Shown here piece by piece: positions 6,160-7,874 of a DNA stretch of 7,874 bases. Every line of letters starts with the position of its first letter. The stretch's first letter is position 1. The notes beneath the pieces were generated by a model. It was not told where the DNA came from. It saw only the letters and a list, made by a program, of their open reading frames with translations, and did not search any database. This DNA comes from Bacteroidetes bacterium UBA4009 (GTDB taxonomy: Bacteria; Bacteroidota; Bacteroidia; NS11-12g; UBA9320): the NCBI GenBank assembly GCA_002384205.1, contig DGBH01000169.1:11736-19609 (forward strand), in the 5' to 3' direction. A program made the position numbers and the translations under genes.

Positions 6160-7874
6160 ATGTGTGGAATTGTAGCGTATTACGGACCAAATCAGGCCTA
6201 TGACTTCTTAATTAAAGGATTACAACGACTTGAATATCGAGGATATGATAGTGCAGGAATAGCCCTTTTAGACGGTGACCTTAAGGTATATAAAAATAAA
6301 GGGAAAGTTTCTGAGCTAGAAGCTACCGCTGCGGGTCGAGATATTACAGGGACAAGAGGAATAGGACATACCCGATGGGCTACCCATGGTGAGCCAAACA
6401 CCGTGAATGCACACCCACACTTATCGCAAAGTGGTGATATTGCTTTAATCCATAACGGAATTATTGAGAATTACGCTACGCTTAAAAAAGTACTTGTTCA
6501 ACGCGGGCATACCTTTAAAAGTGACACCGATACGGAAGTACTTATTCACCTTATTGAAGAAATAATCATCAATGAAAAAGTTGATTTATTGGAAGCCGTA
6601 AGACTCGCTTTGAACGAAGTAATTGGAGCATATGCTATTGTTTTATTGAGTAAAAATGACCCAAATACGTTAATTGCTGCACGTAAGGGAAGTCCGCTTG
6701 TAGTAGGAATAAGCAATACCAAGGGAGAGTTTTTCTTAGCGAGTGATGCCACACCCATCGTAGAATATACCAAGACTGTCACCTACATTGACGACAATGA
6801 AATTGTTTCCATACACGACGGGGAGATGACCATTAAAACTATTGACAATGTTCACAAATCGCCATTCATGCAGCAGCTAGAAATTAGCCTTGACGTTTTA
6901 GAAAAAGGGGGTTATGAGCATTTTATGCTTAAAGAAATTTTTGAGCAACCTAAATCTATCTACGATTCTATGCGTGGACGATTTGATCCCGTTAATTTAA
7001 CTTTCGCTATGCGAAGCCTAGAGGAATATGCGAGTAAAATAAAAAACTTAGATAGGATCATCATCGTTGCTTGCGGAACCTCATGGCATGCAGGCTTAGT
7101 AGGAGAATATCTTATAGAAGAATTTGGAAGAATTCCTGTTGAAGTAGAATATGCTTCGGAGTTTAGATATAGAAACCCTGTAATTTCTGAAAAAGATTTA
7201 GTAATTGCTATTTCTCAAAGTGGTGAAACAGCAGATACGCTGGCTGCATTAGAATTAGCCAAAGAAAAAGGAGCAACTATATACGGTATTTGTAATGTTG
7301 TAGGCAGTAGCATCCCTCGTTTAACACATGCTGGAGCGTATACCCACGCTGGTCCTGAAATAGGAGTTGCGTCCACTAAAGCGTTTACCGCTCAAGTAAC
7401 AGTGCTTACGCTTTTAGCATTAGGCATTGCAGAAATTAGAGGCACTATTGTACGTGAAAGACTGAGAGAAATGTTTGCGGAACTTGAGGTAATACCTAAA
7501 AAAGTAGAAGCTTTATTAGCGAGTTGTCACGAAAAATGTAAAGAAATTGCCGCTATTTATAAAGATGCACCTAATTGCCTTTATTTAGGAAGAGGTTATA
7601 ACTTCCCTGTGGCATTAGAAGGAGCATTAAAACTAAAGGAAATATCGTATATACACGCAGAAGGCTACCCAGCTGCTGAGATGAAGCACGGACCGATTGC
7701 ACTTATTGATGAAGAGATGCCTATCGTTGTAATCGCTACTAAGCATAACTACTACGAAAAAGTAGTAAGCAATATCCAAGAAGTAAAAGCACGTAAAGGA
7801 AAAATTATAGCTATAGTGACTGAAGGCGACGAAAAAGTCGCTGAAATGGCGGATCATTTCATTGAAATTCCAGA
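6160..7874 (+). CDS. glmS: Glutamine--fructose-6-phosphate aminotransferase (glucosamine-6-phosphate synthase), 3' end cut
   Basis: The reading frame stays open from ATG at 6160 to the window end: 571 codons plus two bases. Compared with about 610-615 residues for the family, roughly 40-45 are missing. GlmS converts fructose-6-phosphate and glutamine to glucosamine-6-phosphate, the entry to UDP-GlcNAc for peptidoglycan and lipopolysaccharide. The N-terminal glutaminase domain starts MCGIVAYYG, with Cys2 as nucleophile after Met removal, then YRGYDSAG, HTRWATHGEP (70-79), HNGIIENY (98-105) and SDTDTEV (121-127). The first SIS domain has ACGTSWHA (304-311), ISQSGETADT (351-360) and GVASTKAFTAQ (402-412). 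The second has LEGALKLKEISYIHAEGYP, where Lys491, Glu494 and His510 (MKHGP) correspond to the E. coli isomerase residues Lys485, Glu488 and His504. The 72-bp gap from metK has no TAnnTTTG promoter, so co-transcription with metK is likely. The gap holds no room for a glmS ribozyme. Confidence 0.96.
   Translation, partial: MCGIVAYYGPNQAYDFLIKGLQRLEYRGYDSAGIALLDGDLKVYKNKGKVSELEATAAGRDITGTRGIGHTRWATHGEPNTVNAHPHLSQSGDIALIHNGIIENYATLKKVLVQRGHTFKSDTDTEVLIHLIEEIIINEKVDLLEAVRLALNEVIGAYAIVLLSKNDPNTLIAARKGSPLVVGISNTKGEFFLASDATPIVEYTKTVTYIDDNEIVSIHDGEMTIKTIDNVHKSPFMQQLEISLDVLEKGGYEHFMLKEIFEQPKSIYDSMRGRFDPVNLTFAMRSLEEYASKIKNLDRIIIVACGTSWHAGLVGEYLIEEFGRIPVEVEYASEFRYRNPVISEKDLVIAISQSGETADTLAALELAKEKGATIYGICNVVGSSIPRLTHAGAYTHAGPEIGVASTKAFTAQVTVLTLLALGIAEIRGTIVRERLREMFAELEVIPKKVEALLASCHEKCKEIAAIYKDAPNCLYLGRGYNFPVALEGALKLKEISYIHAEGYPAAEMKHGPIALIDEEMPIVVIATKHNYYEKVVSNIQEVKARKGKIIAIVTEGDEKVAEMADHFIEIP

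Noticed and set aside
5011..7857. Minus-strand open frames of 62-80 codons opposite metK and glmS
   Set aside because: They are antisense to highly conserved enzymes and their translations have no family features.

Overview
The window looks like chromosomal DNA from a member of the Bacteroidota, most likely a flavobacterium. It is AT-rich. Starts are preceded by A/T-rich leaders with no Shine-Dalgarno sequence. Two upstream regions carry the Bacteroidota/Flavobacterium-type -7 element TAnnTTTG. The protein repertoire (HCDH-first FadN-like fusion, 419-residue MetK, GlmS, four-helix-bundle S23-type protein) fits the same group. This placement is inference from composition and motif style, not from a database search.

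Left half (about 1-4560), all on the minus strand and read right to left: a TetR-family regulator (3927-4511) overlaps by one base with a 795-residue 3-hydroxyacyl-CoA dehydrogenase/enoyl-CoA hydratase fusion (1540-3927). A 3-ketoacyl-CoA thiolase follows (235-1416). Together these cover hydration, dehydrogenation and thiolytic cleavage, i.e. three of the four steps of fatty-acid beta-oxidation. The acyl-CoA dehydrogenase is not in the window. A partial four-helix-bundle (S23/intervening-sequence-type) gene (1-166) lies downstream of the thiolase. Upstream of the regulator a near-perfect palindrome overlaps the -33 part of a good flavobacterial promoter, which suggests autorepression of the whole operon. 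The two intergenic gaps inside this block hold copies of a GATATAAGATATAAGAC-like repeat, each placed just after a stop codon and each with an inverted partner.

Centre (4512-4827): a gene-free divergent control region of about 316 bp. It contains the fad promoter/operator, a small hairpin, a short palindrome, a 9-bp inverted repeat about 150 bp apart, and a -7 element for metK.

Right half (4828-7874), plus strand: metK (S-adenosylmethionine synthetase, complete), then after 72 bp glmS (glucosamine-6-phosphate synthase, cut by the window end with roughly 40-45 residues missing). They are probably co-transcribed housekeeping genes.

Most of the window is ordinary metabolism. I found no CRISPR, phage, toxin or other new defence-like system. 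The points most worth following are the paired intergenic repeats and the operator/promoter overlap that also settles the regulator's start codon.
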